64,000 nucleotides of DNA from the NCBI GenBank assembly GCA_020635815.1, contig JACJZB010000008.1, positions 62,001 to 126,000 on the forward strand. Reading direction: 5' to 3'. The first letter of the stretch is position 1. Each line of letters begins with the position of its first letter. Source of the DNA: Flavobacteriales bacterium. GTDB taxonomy: Bacteria; Bacteroidota; Bacteroidia; Flavobacteriales_E; Vicingaceae. Under the pieces are notes generated by a model. That model did not search any database. It was given only the letters and a program-made list of their open reading frames with translations, and was not told the DNA's origin. The translations under genes and the position numbers were made by a program. This document shows positions 48,374-57,157 of this stretch, one piece after another.

Positions 48374-49384
48374 ATGAAAAAAATAATAGCAATATATCTT
48401 GTTTTATTTGTTGTTGGATGTACTGATAATCAACCGATAAATCAAGAAGTAAAAGTGGAAGGATTTGCACAAGGAACAACTTATCATGTTACTTATATCA
48501 GTAAAAGTGGAAAGAACTTTCAACGTGCAATTGATTCATTATTAATTGAAATTGATAATTCACTATCAACATACCAACCAAAATCAATTATTTCAAAATT
48601 TAATCAATCAGATTCAACACAGCAAATAGACAAACTATTTTTAGATGTATTTAACGATGCTAAATTAGTTTTTGAAAATACAGATGGAGCTTTTGATCCA
48701 ACGGTTGCACCATTAGTAAACGCATGGGGGTTTGGTTTTGAAAATATAGAAAATACTGATAGTACGTTTATTGACAGTTTATTACAATATGTAAATTTTA
48801 ATGCTGTAACAGTAAATGATAGTTTTGTGGTAAAATCGAACACTAACATTATGTTAGATTTTAATGCCATTGCCCAAGGTTATTCTGTTGATGTTTTGGC
48901 AGAATTTTTAGAAGCAAAAGATATTGAAAATTATATGGTTGAAGTAGGGGGAGAACTAAGAGTTAAAGGTAAAAACACCAATAATAAATTATGGCGTATA
49001 GGAATAGACAAGCCAATAGAAAATAATGAGAATAGAGATTTACAAGCCATTATTAATTTAGAGAATACAGCTTTGGCAACATCAGGTAATTATCGTAAGT
49101 TTTACGAAAAAGATGGAGTAAAATATTCACATACTTTAAATCCTAAAACAGGATACCCTGTTCAACATACCTTGTTAAGTGCTACGGTATTAGCAAAAAC
49201 TTGTTCGATGGCGGATGCTTATGCAACAGCATTTATGGTGTTAGGGCTTGAAAAAAGTAAAGAAATTGTAGCTGCGAATCCTGATTTAAGGGTATTATTT
49301 ATTTATGTAGATGAAAAAAATGAATTTCAAACATTTGCAAGCCAAGAAATTAGTAAATTTATTGAGTTGAATGATGAAAAATAA
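48374..49384 (+). CDS. apbE: FAD:protein FMN transferase (ApbE), lipoprotein
   Basis: A 336-aa ApbE. The lipoprotein signal MKKIIAIYLVLFVVGC ends at Cys16. Motifs are GFAQGTTYHVTYIS (residues about 30-43), DGAFDPTVAPLVNAWGFG, DFNAIAQGYSVDVLAEFLE, VEVGGELRVKGKN and HTLNPKTGYPVQ, with the magnesium-binding ADAYATAFMVLG. It transfers FMN to Thr/Ser of NqrB, NqrC or RnfG-like proteins at the membrane. No target gene is in the window, but Bacteroidota use Nqr. Confidence 0.95.
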   Translation: MKKIIAIYLVLFVVGCTDNQPINQEVKVEGFAQGTTYHVTYISKSGKNFQRAIDSLLIEIDNSLSTYQPKSIISKFNQSDSTQQIDKLFLDVFNDAKLVFENTDGAFDPTVAPLVNAWGFGFENIENTDSTFIDSLLQYVNFNAVTVNDSFVVKSNTNIMLDFNAIAQGYSVDVLAEFLEAKDIENYMVEVGGELRVKGKNTNNKLWRIGIDKPIENNENRDLQAIINLENTALATSGNYRKFYEKDGVKYSHTLNPKTGYPVQHTLLSATVLAKTCSMADAYATAFMVLGLEKSKEIVAANPDLRVLFIYVDEKNEFQTFASQEISKFIELNDEK

Positions 49385-49483
49385 TAGATGTAATTCTTAA
49401 TTTTATCGTTGAACTTGTTTTTTAAACAATTATTTATCAGATTTGTATTAATAAGTTAATTATAAATAAATAGAAAGAAGAAA

Positions 49484-49828
49484 ATGGAAGGAACAGAAAA
49501 CCAAGGAAATGACAACAGAAGAGAAGAAGTATTTTCTAAAGCAGTAAGAGCAGGGAAGAGAACTTATTTTTTTGATGTAAAAGCGACTAAAGCTGAAGAT
49601 TATTATTTAACCATTACTGAAAGTAAAAGAAGGTTTAATAATGATAGTGGTAAATTCTTTTTTGAAAAGCATAAACTTTTCTTGTATAAAGAAGATTTTG
49701 GAAAATTTACAGAAGGGTTAACAGAAGCAATTGATAAAATTAAAGCACTGAAATTAGAGCAAGGTGAAGAAATTGTAGAAAAAGTAGCTTCAGATTATAC
49801 TGATGTTGATTTTGACGATTTAGGATAA
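49484..49828 (+). CDS. DUF3276 / PUR-alpha-like nucleic-acid-binding protein
   Basis: A 114-aa protein. The PUR-like core is FSKAVRAGKRTYFFDVKATK, then YYLTITESKRRF and FEKHKLFLYKEDFGKF. The C-terminus is acidic (KVASDYTDVDFDDLG). DUF3276 proteins of Bacteroidota and spirochaetes resemble the PUR domain of eukaryotic Pur-alpha, which binds single-stranded DNA and RNA. The gene is monocistronic with a strong terminator 23 bp beyond the stop. Confidence 0.9.
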   Translation: MEGTENQGNDNRREEVFSKAVRAGKRTYFFDVKATKAEDYYLTITESKRRFNNDSGKFFFEKHKLFLYKEDFGKFTEGLTEAIDKIKALKLEQGEEIVEKVASDYTDVDFDDLG

Positions 49829-49851
49829 AAAGTAAAAAAACTATAAATTGC

Positions 49852-49881
49852 AAAACCCAAACTGAAAAGTTTGGGTTTTTT
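49852..49881 (+). terminator. Rho-independent terminator after DUF3276
   Basis: AAAACCCAAACT (49852-49863) pairs perfectly with AGTTTGGGTTTT (49868-49879), loop GAAA, then T-run. Confidence 0.92.
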
Positions 49882-50231
49882 GTTTTAATCCTGATGATAG
49901 AATTTTATTATTTCGTTTAACGGTTTAGCTTTGCATAAGGTATCGTAGGGCATTGTGTATAGGTGTTTGTATGCCGTTTATTTTATTCATTTTAAAAGCC
50001 AAATCAACGATTTGGCGGTGTTAATAGCACTAGACTTTCGTTAACCAGTGCACGTCCTATATTTGCTATATATTTTGCTATAAGCTTTACTTTTTCTTTT
50101 TTCGATATTGAGTTTCAATTTTAAACTTGTCTTCCCCAATAGGAATCAACACGTGCATTTTTTATGGTAAACTACGTTTAAAGTATTTCTTTAGATCCAT
50201 TTCATAGAATACGAGCAACTCTAGAATTAAT
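49882..50231. other. Gene-free 350-bp stretch, possibly decayed accessory DNA
   Basis: No ORF over 40 codons is convincing. Composition is uneven: 49930-50060 is richer in G+C and contains CCAAATCAACGATTTGG (a hairpin, about 50000-50016), TATCGTAGGGC and GTTAACCAGTGCACGTCC. A minus-strand reading near 50095-50165 gives a short peptide, MHVLIPIGEDKFKIETQ, ending soon after, which may be the C-terminal remnant of a lost gene. I find no transposase. Confidence 0.4.
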
Positions 50232-50522
50232 TCAAAATAATTGAGCTAAGATATATAAAGCGGGTAACATACTTATTAAAATCCAAATGATGTTGTTTTT
50301 TAAGTCAGCTTTATGATTTAAAATTAAAATAGGAGTATTAATAAATGAACTAAAAATTCCACCATAAAACATAAGCAAAGATGTGAAACTACCATATTGG
50401 TATATCCAAGTTCCACGATATGGTTGAACAATATATTTAAGTAGCATTGAACTTATACAAATCCCTAAAAGCAGAATCGCAATTTTTTTAGTACAATTAA
50501 TATTTTGAAAAGGAAAGCTCAA
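50232..50522 (-). CDS. Small membrane protein, 96 aa
   Basis: Three hydrophobic segments are visible: IAILLLGICISSMLLKYIV (residues 14-32), FTSLLMFYGGIFSSFI (46-61) and IIWILISMLPALYIL (78-92). The linker after the first has QPYRGTWIYQYG. It follows the peptide-binding lipoprotein gene by 6 bp on the same strand. No family is recognised. It may have arrived with, or been exposed by, the neighbouring disturbed sequence. Confidence 0.6.
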   Translation of the reverse strand: MSFPFQNINCTKKIAILLLGICISSMLLKYIVQPYRGTWIYQYGSFTSLLMFYGGIFSSFINTPILILNHKADLKNNIIWILISMLPALYILAQLF

Positions 50523-50528
50523 TTTTAT

Positions 50529-52181
50529 TTACTTCTCAATCTTAACCTTCTTTAATGTCAATAAATTCAAAGCATTAATACCTAAATCTTTTACATTAGC
50601 ATTGGTTAAACGCACCGCTTGGTCGTAATACAATGGCACTATAGGTGCTTCTTCTATAATTATTTTATCCATTTCTTGGTACAAATGGTGTCTTGTAGAA
50701 TCGTTTGTTTCTAATTGCGACATTTCATATAACTTATCAAACTGAAAGTTTTTAAAGTGCGTATAGTTTGGTCCGTGTGGGGTAAAGTTTTTACTGTAAA
50801 ATAAGGCTAAATAATTCTCTGCATCTGGGTAATCTGCCATCCACGATTTTCTAAAAAAGTTAAGCTTAGAACGCGATATTAATTCTCTGTGCGTAGTTGG
50901 TTGTAAAATTTCTACTTTGGTTTTAATTCCAACTTCTATTAACTGGTGTTGAATAAACTCACATAAATCTACATAAGTAGCTGTAGTAAATAAAGTAATT
51001 TCTGGTAAGTTTTTTCCATCAGGGAAACCTGCAGCATACAATAACTCTTTTGCTTTTTCGGGGTTGTAAGAATACCCTTTTACTATGCTATCGTTAAACG
51101 ATGGCAATCCTTTTGGTATAAAACCTGCGTTGGCTGGCGTACCAATTCCTTTTCTTAGGTAAGTCATCATCTGCTTACGGTTAAAAGCATAATTAATCGC
51201 TTGTCTTACCAACTTTTTCTTTAAAGGGCTGTTGGCTACAATATCTAAATCTTCATCCACCAAAAAACCTAAGTATTCGGTATTTAATTGCGAACTTACT
51301 TGTAAGTCATATTTATCTTCATACTCAGCTTTTAATTTACCTTCAGGAGTAAATAAGTTGTCTCTGTTTTCTCCTTCACGCCCGTTTACAAAATCAAATT
51401 CATCACTTAAAAACTTAAAGAATTCAACTTCTCTATCTTTTAAAAAGGTAATGGCAACTCCATCGATGTATGGCAAACTAGAACCATCATTATCTTTCTC
51501 AAAATAATTTTCATTTTTTAGGAAAACCATTTTGTTTCCTTCATCCCACATTTTAAATTGAAACGGTCCTGTTCCAATAGGGTTATTACCATAATCGTTT
51601 CTATAATATTCAACAACTTCGTGAGCAACAACAGAGCAATATTGCATGGTTAAAATACCTAAAAAAGGAGGGAAGGGTTGGCTTAAATGAATTTGTAAAG
51701 TAGTATCGTCTAGTGCTACAAAAGGTGCAAAATTAAATTCTTCAATAAAATCAACATTGTTAAAAATCCACGCTCCAGGAGAGGCTACTTTTTCATCAAT
51801 AATTCGGTTAAAACTATATACAAAATCTTCGGCAGTTACTTTTCTTCCTTTACCATTAGGAAACAATTCATGGTCATGAAAAGTTACATCATTTCTTAAA
51901 TAGAAAGTATAAGTTTTTCCATCTTCGGAAATTTTCCATCGAGTTGCAATAGCTGGTTGAATGTTTAAATTATCATCCATTTGAACCAAGCCATTGTACA
52001 AATGATTACATGCCCAAATATTCTCTCTGTTTCTAGATCTTGCAGGGTCTAAAGATGTTATACCTGCGGCTTCGTTATATCTAAATATTTTTTTACCATC
52101 AACAGCTTTTGATTTATCGCTTTTGCCACACGAGAATAAAAAGATTGAAAAAAAAAGTGCTAAAGTAGAAAGTAGTCTCAT
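50529..52181 (-). CDS. Oligopeptide/dipeptide ABC transporter substrate-binding lipoprotein
   Basis: A 550-aa SBP_bac_5 family protein. The lipoprotein signal MRLLSTLALFFSIFLFSC ends at Cys18, then GKSDKSK. Family blocks: ITSLDPARSRNRENIWACNHLYNG, WKISEDGKTYTFYLRNDVTFHD, TAEDFVYSFNRI, NPIGTGPFQFKMWDEG and VRQAINYAFNRKQMM. It would bind peptides in the periplasm for an inner-membrane ABC importer. No permease or ATPase gene is adjacent, so the partner is elsewhere. Confidence 0.92.
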   Translation of the reverse strand: MRLLSTLALFFSIFLFSCGKSDKSKAVDGKKIFRYNEAAGITSLDPARSRNRENIWACNHLYNGLVQMDDNLNIQPAIATRWKISEDGKTYTFYLRNDVTFHDHELFPNGKGRKVTAEDFVYSFNRIIDEKVASPGAWIFNNVDFIEEFNFAPFVALDDTTLQIHLSQPFPPFLGILTMQYCSVVAHEVVEYYRNDYGNNPIGTGPFQFKMWDEGNKMVFLKNENYFEKDNDGSSLPYIDGVAITFLKDREVEFFKFLSDEFDFVNGREGENRDNLFTPEGKLKAEYEDKYDLQVSSQLNTEYLGFLVDEDLDIVANSPLKKKLVRQAINYAFNRKQMMTYLRKGIGTPANAGFIPKGLPSFNDSIVKGYSYNPEKAKELLYAAGFPDGKNLPEITLFTTATYVDLCEFIQHQLIEVGIKTKVEILQPTTHRELISRSKLNFFRKSWMADYPDAENYLALFYSKNFTPHGPNYTHFKNFQFDKLYEMSQLETNDSTRHHLYQEMDKIIIEEAPIVPLYYDQAVRLTNANVKDLGINALNLLTLKKVKIEK

Positions 52182-52260
52182 AACATTACATTTTTGGATA
52201 TGTAATGTTAATTAAAAGAGCGGTGGTTAGTGGATTGTTGCTGTTGTTCTTATCAACACG

Positions 52261-52650
52261 TTATTGTTTAAATACAAAATATTTTTGCAATAAAAAGTTA
52301 TAGCTAACGGCAACAATTATTGACGCTAAAACTTTAGATAAATCTGAGGGGCAATTTAAAAATTCAGTAATAATATAAACGAAAGTAGTATTCAATACTA
52401 AACTACCTCCTGAAACAAGGATGTATCTTGTAGCTTGAGTAATTATAGCTTTGTTGGTTGCAGCAAAAGCCCAATACCTACAGATAATAAAATTGATAAT
52501 AGCACCTGTTAAAGCTCCTAAAAATGTTGCCCACAAATACCAGCTATCATTTGCGTATTTTAATAAAAAATATATGCCAAAGTCAGCTGTAGTTGCAATA
52601 ATAGCAGCTATTTGATAGCGAAAGAATGTTATGAAAAATGATTTTTTCAA
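52261..52650 (-). CDS. GtrA family membrane protein
   Basis: A 129-aa protein with four predicted transmembrane helices. It has the family pattern FRYQIAAIIATTADFGIYFLL (helix 1), FLGALTGAIINFIICRYWAF (helix 2), RYILVSGGSLVLNTTFVYII (helix 3) and VAVSYNFLLQKYFVF (helix 4). GtrA proteins are thought to help move polyprenyl-linked sugars across membranes. Here it overlaps the PgpA-like gene by 4 bp and is the last gene of the inositol-lipid cluster, so it may act on an inositol lipid or its glycosylated form; that is inference. Confidence 0.85.
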   Translation of the reverse strand: MKKSFFITFFRYQIAAIIATTADFGIYFLLKYANDSWYLWATFLGALTGAIINFIICRYWAFAATNKAIITQATRYILVSGGSLVLNTTFVYIITEFLNCPSDLSKVLASIIVAVSYNFLLQKYFVFKQ

Positions 52651-53105
52651 ATAAATACAATTATAAGTTGAAGAACAAGGTTTGCGTAAATTCCAGCCAA
52701 TATATCGTCAGCCATAACCCCAATTCCTCCAGGTAATTTTTCTAATTTCCGAATTCCTAATGGTTTAGCAATATCAAAAAAACGAAATAAGATAAACGCC
52801 ATTAAAACATTTAAGTAAGAAAAAGGAACAAAAACCATGGTAATCCACATGCCTATAACTTCATCCATAACAACTTTAGAAGGGTCTTTTCCCCAATGTT
52901 TTTCGAGGTAGTTAGTAGAAATAACACCAAGTGTTGTGCAACTAATAATTAATAATAGATATGAAATAGAGTAGGTACTAAATAACTTTAATTGTTCTAT
53001 TAACCATAGAATAATACAAGCTACAATTGCACCAGCAGTTCCAGGAGCAAAAGGAGAAAATCCTGCTCCCAAAGCAGTAGCTATTAATGTGTGAATGATT
53101 TTCAT
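52647..53105 (-). CDS. PgpA-like phosphatase, probably phosphatidylinositol phosphate phosphatase
   Basis: A 152-aa PgpA family membrane phosphatase. Motifs: GAGFSPFAPGTAGAIVA (residues 14-30), VVMDEVIGMW (about 79-88) and IGVMADDILAGIYANL near the C-terminus. E. coli PgpA removes phosphate from phosphatidylglycerol phosphate. In Bacteroidota inositol-lipid clusters, as I recall from B. thetaiotaomicron work, a PgpA-like enzyme dephosphorylates phosphatidylinositol phosphate. The adjacent inositol-3-phosphate synthase favours that role here. Confidence 0.85.
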   Translation of the reverse strand: MKIIHTLIATALGAGFSPFAPGTAGAIVACIILWLIEQLKLFSTYSISYLLLIISCTTLGVISTNYLEKHWGKDPSKVVMDEVIGMWITMVFVPFSYLNVLMAFILFRFFDIAKPLGIRKLEKLPGGIGVMADDILAGIYANLVLQLIIVFI

Positions 53106-53118
53106 TTAAAGTAAAGGT

Positions 53119-53155
53119 AAAAAAAAGCTGCTAAATGTTTGATTTAGCAGCTTTT
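53119..53155 (-). terminator. Rho-independent terminator after inositol-phosphate synthase
   Basis: AAAAGCTGCTAAAT (53123-53136) pairs perfectly over 14 bp with ATTTAGCAGCTTTT (53142-53155); a run of eight T follows on the minus strand (53119-53126). It separates the synthase from the PgpA-like gene, implying attenuation or a second promoter. Confidence 0.92.
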
Positions 53156-53173
53156 AATATCTAATTATAACGC

Positions 53174-54502
53174 TTAAGCGTTTTGTTTTACTTCTTCTTC
53201 ATAATCTAAACCTAAATGAGTAATTAAGTCTTCACCTTGTAAATAACGTAAAGTGTTTTTTAATTTCATTTCTTGTTTAAAAATATCGTGTAAAGGAGCC
53301 ATATTTTTAGTAGGCGTTTGTGGAGCTTTAAAGAAGAATGATAACCATTCTTGGATGCCACTCATATTTGCTCTAGAAGCTAAATCTAAAAAGATTGCTA
53401 AATCTAAAACCAAAGGAGCAGCTAAAATAGAATCTCTACATAAAAAATCTACTTTAATTTGCATTTTGTAACCTAACCAGCCAAAGATGTCTAAATTGTC
53501 CCATCCTTCTTTGTTATCACCATGAGGAGGGTAGTAGTTAATTCTTACTTTATGGTATAAATCTTTGTATAAATCAGGATTTTTTTCAGGTTCTAAAATA
53601 CTGTCTAAAACACTAAGTTTAGACATCTCTTTTGTTTTGAAACTTGCTGGATCGTCTAAAACTTCTCCATCTCTATTTCCTAAAATATTAGTTGAGAACC
53701 AACCAGCAATACCTAGCGAACGAGTTTTTAAACCAGGGGCTAAAATCGTTTTCATTAAGGTTTGTCCAGTTTTAAAATCTTTACCACAAATTGGCACATT
53801 GTTTCTTTTTGCTAAAGCAATTAATGCAGGTATATCTGCAGATAAGTTAGGAGCTCCATTTGCATAAGGTACACCTTCCATAATTGCTGCATAAGCATAA
53901 ATCATGCTCGAAGGAATGTTCTCATCATTATTTCTTAAACCTTCTTCTAAGCTTTCAATTGTTTGGTGAACAGCACTCTCTTCAATGTAAATTTCAGTAG
54001 AACCACACCAAACCATTGCTAAACGATCGCAATTGTTTTCAGCTTTAAAGTTTCTTATGTCTTCTCTTAATTGGTCAGCCAAGTCCATTTTTGTAGCTGC
54101 TTTTTTGTAATAAGTACCTTCCAATTTAGTCACATACTTTTTATCAAAAACAGCTTTCATTGGCTTAATAGCTTCCAATTCTGGTTTTAATTGTTCCAAT
54201 AAATATCTATCTAAAACTCCTGCGTGTACTGCAGATTGATAAACATTATCTTCAAAAATATCCCATCCACCAAAAGCAATTTTACTAATGTCAGCCAAAG
54301 GGATAAAATCTTTAATTAATGGGGTTTTGTTTTCCGTTCGTTTACCAATTCTTATTGTTCCCATTTGAGAGGTAGAACCAATTGGTTTAGAAATGCCTTT
54401 GTTTACTGCGTGAACACCAGCAATTAAAGTAGTTGCAACTGCTCCTAAACCAGGTAATAAGATACCTAATTTACCGTCAGCACTAGCGATGTTTAAACTC
54501 AT
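53174..54502 (-). CDS. Inositol-3-phosphate synthase
   Basis: A 442-aa myo-inositol-1-phosphate synthase of the bacterial type. The NAD-binding loop is LLPGLGAVATTLIAG (residues about 14-28). CGKDFKTGQTLMKTILAP and GWFSTNILGNRDGEVLDDP are the substrate-site signatures (about 237-276), and KVDFLCRDSILAAPLVLDLAIF follows. It converts glucose-6-phosphate to inositol-3-phosphate, which the CDP-alcohol phosphatidyltransferase upstream can use for phosphatidylinositol phosphate. It has its own -7 box and terminator. Confidence 0.95.
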   Translation of the reverse strand: MSLNIASADGKLGILLPGLGAVATTLIAGVHAVNKGISKPIGSTSQMGTIRIGKRTENKTPLIKDFIPLADISKIAFGGWDIFEDNVYQSAVHAGVLDRYLLEQLKPELEAIKPMKAVFDKKYVTKLEGTYYKKAATKMDLADQLREDIRNFKAENNCDRLAMVWCGSTEIYIEESAVHQTIESLEEGLRNNDENIPSSMIYAYAAIMEGVPYANGAPNLSADIPALIALAKRNNVPICGKDFKTGQTLMKTILAPGLKTRSLGIAGWFSTNILGNRDGEVLDDPASFKTKEMSKLSVLDSILEPEKNPDLYKDLYHKVRINYYPPHGDNKEGWDNLDIFGWLGYKMQIKVDFLCRDSILAAPLVLDLAIFLDLASRANMSGIQEWLSFFFKAPQTPTKNMAPLHDIFKQEMKLKNTLRYLQGEDLITHLGLDYEEEVKQNA

Positions 54503-54544
54503 AATATATTTGTTTTATAGATGTAAATCTGTGAAATAAGGCTG

Positions 54545-54552
54545 CAAATATA
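54545..54552 (-). promoter_or_regulatory. -7 box (TATATTTG) of the inositol-phosphate synthase gene
   Basis: Minus-strand TATATTTG, 42 bp before the ATG at 54502, in the 120-bp gap after the DUF4833 gene. Confidence 0.5.
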
Positions 54553-54622
54553 TGACTTTGATTGGTTTTTGGAGTGGAAAATGAAAGATTTATTAAAGAA
54601 AGAGTTAAGAAGGGGAAATCCT

Positions 54623-55198
54623 TTATTTTTCAATTCTCTCGTAAATGTATTTACCTGTTTTAATCTCTTTACCAAACAATTCTACAGCAAATACTTCGGG
54701 TAATAATTTTGTGTGTTCTGCAGTTATAAATACTTTTTCGATATAAGCAGGTTTACCATTAATAGTAGTAGCTACAGTTGGTTTTCCCTTACTGTTAACA
54801 GTAGCAAAAAGTTTTAATTTTTTTAGTGCTACAATTGTAAATTCTACGGTGTTAGGTCTGTCTTTCAGAAAATCAGATTTTACACCAAATCCAAATGTCT
54901 TTTCAACGTATTTTAGTTCTCTTTTTTGTCCTTGTTCTTGATATCTTCTCCAAAATACATTGATGGGTTCGTCTTTATTTATTTGTCCTTTATCATCAAT
55001 ATTTAAGGTGTAAACCACAGCATTTGTATTAAAGCTTTTTTGGATATAAAAAAGCATGTTTTCATCTTTTGGTGTAGGGTAACCATTAAAAACAGAATCT
55101 TCGCCAATAACAGGTGTAATTGTTTCAACAGTTTTAAATGTATTAAAACCATAAAAAGCAGGAAGAATAATTAAAAGAGGAAAAATTTTTTTAAGCAT
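54623..55198 (-). CDS. DUF4833 family exported protein
   Basis: A 191-aa protein with signal peptide MLKKIFPLLIILPAFYGFNTF. The body has FYIQKSFNTNAVVYTLNID, PINVFWRRYQEQGQKRELKYVEKTFGFGV and GKPAYIEKVFITAEHTKL, hallmarks of DUF4833. The family recurs in Bacteroidota inositol-lipid loci. Function is unknown. It overlaps the phosphatidyltransferase gene by 8 bp, so both are translated from one mRNA. Confidence 0.85.
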   Translation of the reverse strand: MLKKIFPLLIILPAFYGFNTFKTVETITPVIGEDSVFNGYPTPKDENMLFYIQKSFNTNAVVYTLNIDDKGQINKDEPINVFWRRYQEQGQKRELKYVEKTFGFGVKSDFLKDRPNTVEFTIVALKKLKLFATVNSKGKPTVATTINGKPAYIEKVFITAEHTKLLPEVFAVELFGKEIKTGKYIYERIEK

Positions 55199-55889
55199 CT
55201 TTTTTATTTAATTCTTTTTTACAATGGTTTAGACGTTGTATAGCAGTTGTATTGGCAAATATAGCAACAACTGTTAAAGGCAGCGTAAATATTGAAATGG
55301 TTTCAAATAAAGTGATAGGAGAATTTTCTAAATGAATAGAAATATTTCCAAAAAAGTAATAAGCAATACCACAAAACATTGCTCCGGCTCCAATAGTTAC
55401 AACTCTTGCAGGTCGTTGCATCATACCAACACTACATTCAATTCCTAAACCTTCAGCACGAGCTCTTGTATAACTTACCATCATAGAGCCTACTAATGCT
55501 ACAAATCCAAATAGAGAGCTTAAAAAGTAGTCGTGAGAAATTAAATAATAACTAATTCCTAAAAACATAACTAACTCACTATACCTGTCAATTACTGAAT
55601 CGTAAAATGCTCCATAAGTAGTTGACATATTTCCTAATCTAGCAATTCTTCCGTCCATCATATCAAATAAACCTGCAATTAAAATGGTAAAACCACCCCA
55701 TCCAACATAACCTAACTCGTCTCTTTCAGCAATTTCCGCACCAACAATAAAAATTACTGCTGCCACTATATTTAAAAAGAATCCAAAAGAAGTTACCATA
55801 TTTGGGGTAACACCCAATTTAATTAATAATTTAATTAAAGGATTTAAGATGTTATAGATAATTAATTGTGCTTTGCTTTCGTTTGCCAT
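55191..55889 (-). CDS. CDP-alcohol phosphatidyltransferase, probable phosphatidylinositol phosphate synthase
   Basis: A 232-aa integral membrane enzyme. The complete catalytic motif D-x2-D-G-x2-A-R-x8-G-x3-D-x3-D is present as DMMDGRIARLGN through YGAFYDSVIDR (about residues 75-98). About six transmembrane helices are visible. It should join CDP-diacylglycerol to inositol-3-phosphate (or inositol). I chose the ATG at 55889 (MANESKAQLIIYNIL); a start at 55922 would add 11 residues. It is first in the minus-strand inositol-lipid group. Confidence 0.9.
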   Translation of the reverse strand: MANESKAQLIIYNILNPLIKLLIKLGVTPNMVTSFGFFLNIVAAVIFIVGAEIAERDELGYVGWGGFTILIAGLFDMMDGRIARLGNMSTTYGAFYDSVIDRYSELVMFLGISYYLISHDYFLSSLFGFVALVGSMMVSYTRARAEGLGIECSVGMMQRPARVVTIGAGAMFCGIAYYFFGNISIHLENSPITLFETISIFTLPLTVVAIFANTTAIQRLNHCKKELNKKDA

Positions 55890-56032
55890 AGTTGTGATAA
55901 GAGAAATCGAATTTATTTTCAAAATTAATTAAAGTTTTTTTCTTGAATTTAAATGAATATAGATGTTATTAGGTGTTAAATGTTAGCAACTCACAATTTT
56001 TAAGTTAAATTAATTTTATTGTTGAATTAATC

Positions 56033-56040
56033 TATCTTTG
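56033..56040 (+). promoter_or_regulatory. -7 box (TATCTTTG) of ychF
   Basis: TATCTTTG matches TAnnTTTG and lies 19 bp before the ychF ATG; TTG triplets occur at 56019 and 56022 but at short spacing. Confidence 0.45.
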
Positions 56041-56059
56041 CACCCTCAAAATATTAGAT

Positions 56060-57157
56060 ATGGCTTTAAAATGTGGAATTGTTGGGTTGCCCAACGTAGG
56101 AAAATCAACTTTATTTAATTGTTTGTCAAATGCGAAAGCTCAATCGGCAAACTTTCCTTTTTGTACCATTGAACCAAATGTTGGTGTGATAACTGTTCCT
56201 GATAACCGATTGGAAGAATTAGAAAGATTAGTAAAACCGGAAAGAGTATTGCCCACAACAATAGAAATAGTAGATATTGCAGGATTGGTAAAAGGAGCAA
56301 GTAAAGGAGAAGGTTTAGGAAATAAATTTTTAGCAAATATTAGAGAAACAGATGCGATTATACATGTTGTAAGGTGTTTTGATGATGGTAACGTTGTTCA
56401 TGTTGATGGATCTGTGAATCCAGTAAGAGATAAAGAAATAATTGATATCGAATTACAATTAAAAGATTTAGAAACTGTAGAGAAAAACTTTGAAGGGTTA
56501 AAAAGGAAAGTTAAAACAGGAGATAAATCGGCAGTTAAAGAAGCGGATTTATTAGAGCGAATAATGAAAGCTTTAGAATCAGGAAAGTCAGCCAGAACAG
56601 TTGAGTTAGCTGAAGATGAAAAAGAAATTGTGAAAAAACTACAACTTATAACAACTAAACCTGTTTTGTATTTATGTAATGTAGATGAAGCTTCTGTTGT
56701 TAATGGTAATCAATACGTTGAGCAGGTTAGAGAAGCAGTAAAAGATGAGAATGCTGAAGTTTTAGTTATCGGTGCTCAAATTGAAGCGGATATTGCTGAA
56801 CTTGAAACGTACGAAGAGAGAAAAGAATTTTTGAATGATTTAGGTTTAGAAGAAGCAGGAGTTAATAAATTAATTCGAACAGCTTATAAATTATTAAACT
56901 TACAAACTTACTTTACCGCTGGAGTTAAAGAAGTAAGAGCTTGGACAATTAAAGAAGGAATGACTGCACCACAAGCAGCAGGTGTAATTCATACAGATTT
57001 TGAAAAAGGATTTATTAGAGCGGAAGTAATTAAATACAACGATTTTGTAACATTAGGCTCTGAAGCTGCCTGTAAAGATGCTGGCAAGATGGGAGTAGAA
57101 GGTAAAGAATACATTGTTACCGATGGTGATATTATGCACTTTAGATTTAACGTTTAA
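56060..57157 (+). CDS. ychF: Ribosome-associated ATPase/GTPase YchF (OLA1)
   Basis: A 365-aa Obg-family P-loop protein. Motifs: GLPNVGKSTLFN (G1, about residues 8-19), the G3 region VDIAGLVKGASKGEGLGNKFL, the G4-like VLYLCNVDE (Asn in place of NKxD, which explains ATP preference), and a C-terminal TGS domain (residues about 280-365, LNLQTYFTAGVKEVRAWTIK). YchF binds ribosomes and modulates stress. The usual length. Its stop codon overlaps the next start by 1 bp. Confidence 0.96.
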   Translation: MALKCGIVGLPNVGKSTLFNCLSNAKAQSANFPFCTIEPNVGVITVPDNRLEELERLVKPERVLPTTIEIVDIAGLVKGASKGEGLGNKFLANIRETDAIIHVVRCFDDGNVVHVDGSVNPVRDKEIIDIELQLKDLETVEKNFEGLKRKVKTGDKSAVKEADLLERIMKALESGKSARTVELAEDEKEIVKKLQLITTKPVLYLCNVDEASVVNGNQYVEQVREAVKDENAEVLVIGAQIEADIAELETYEERKEFLNDLGLEEAGVNKLIRTAYKLLNLQTYFTAGVKEVRAWTIKEGMTAPQAAGVIHTDFEKGFIRAEVIKYNDFVTLGSEAACKDAGKMGVEGKEYIVTDGDIMHFRFNV

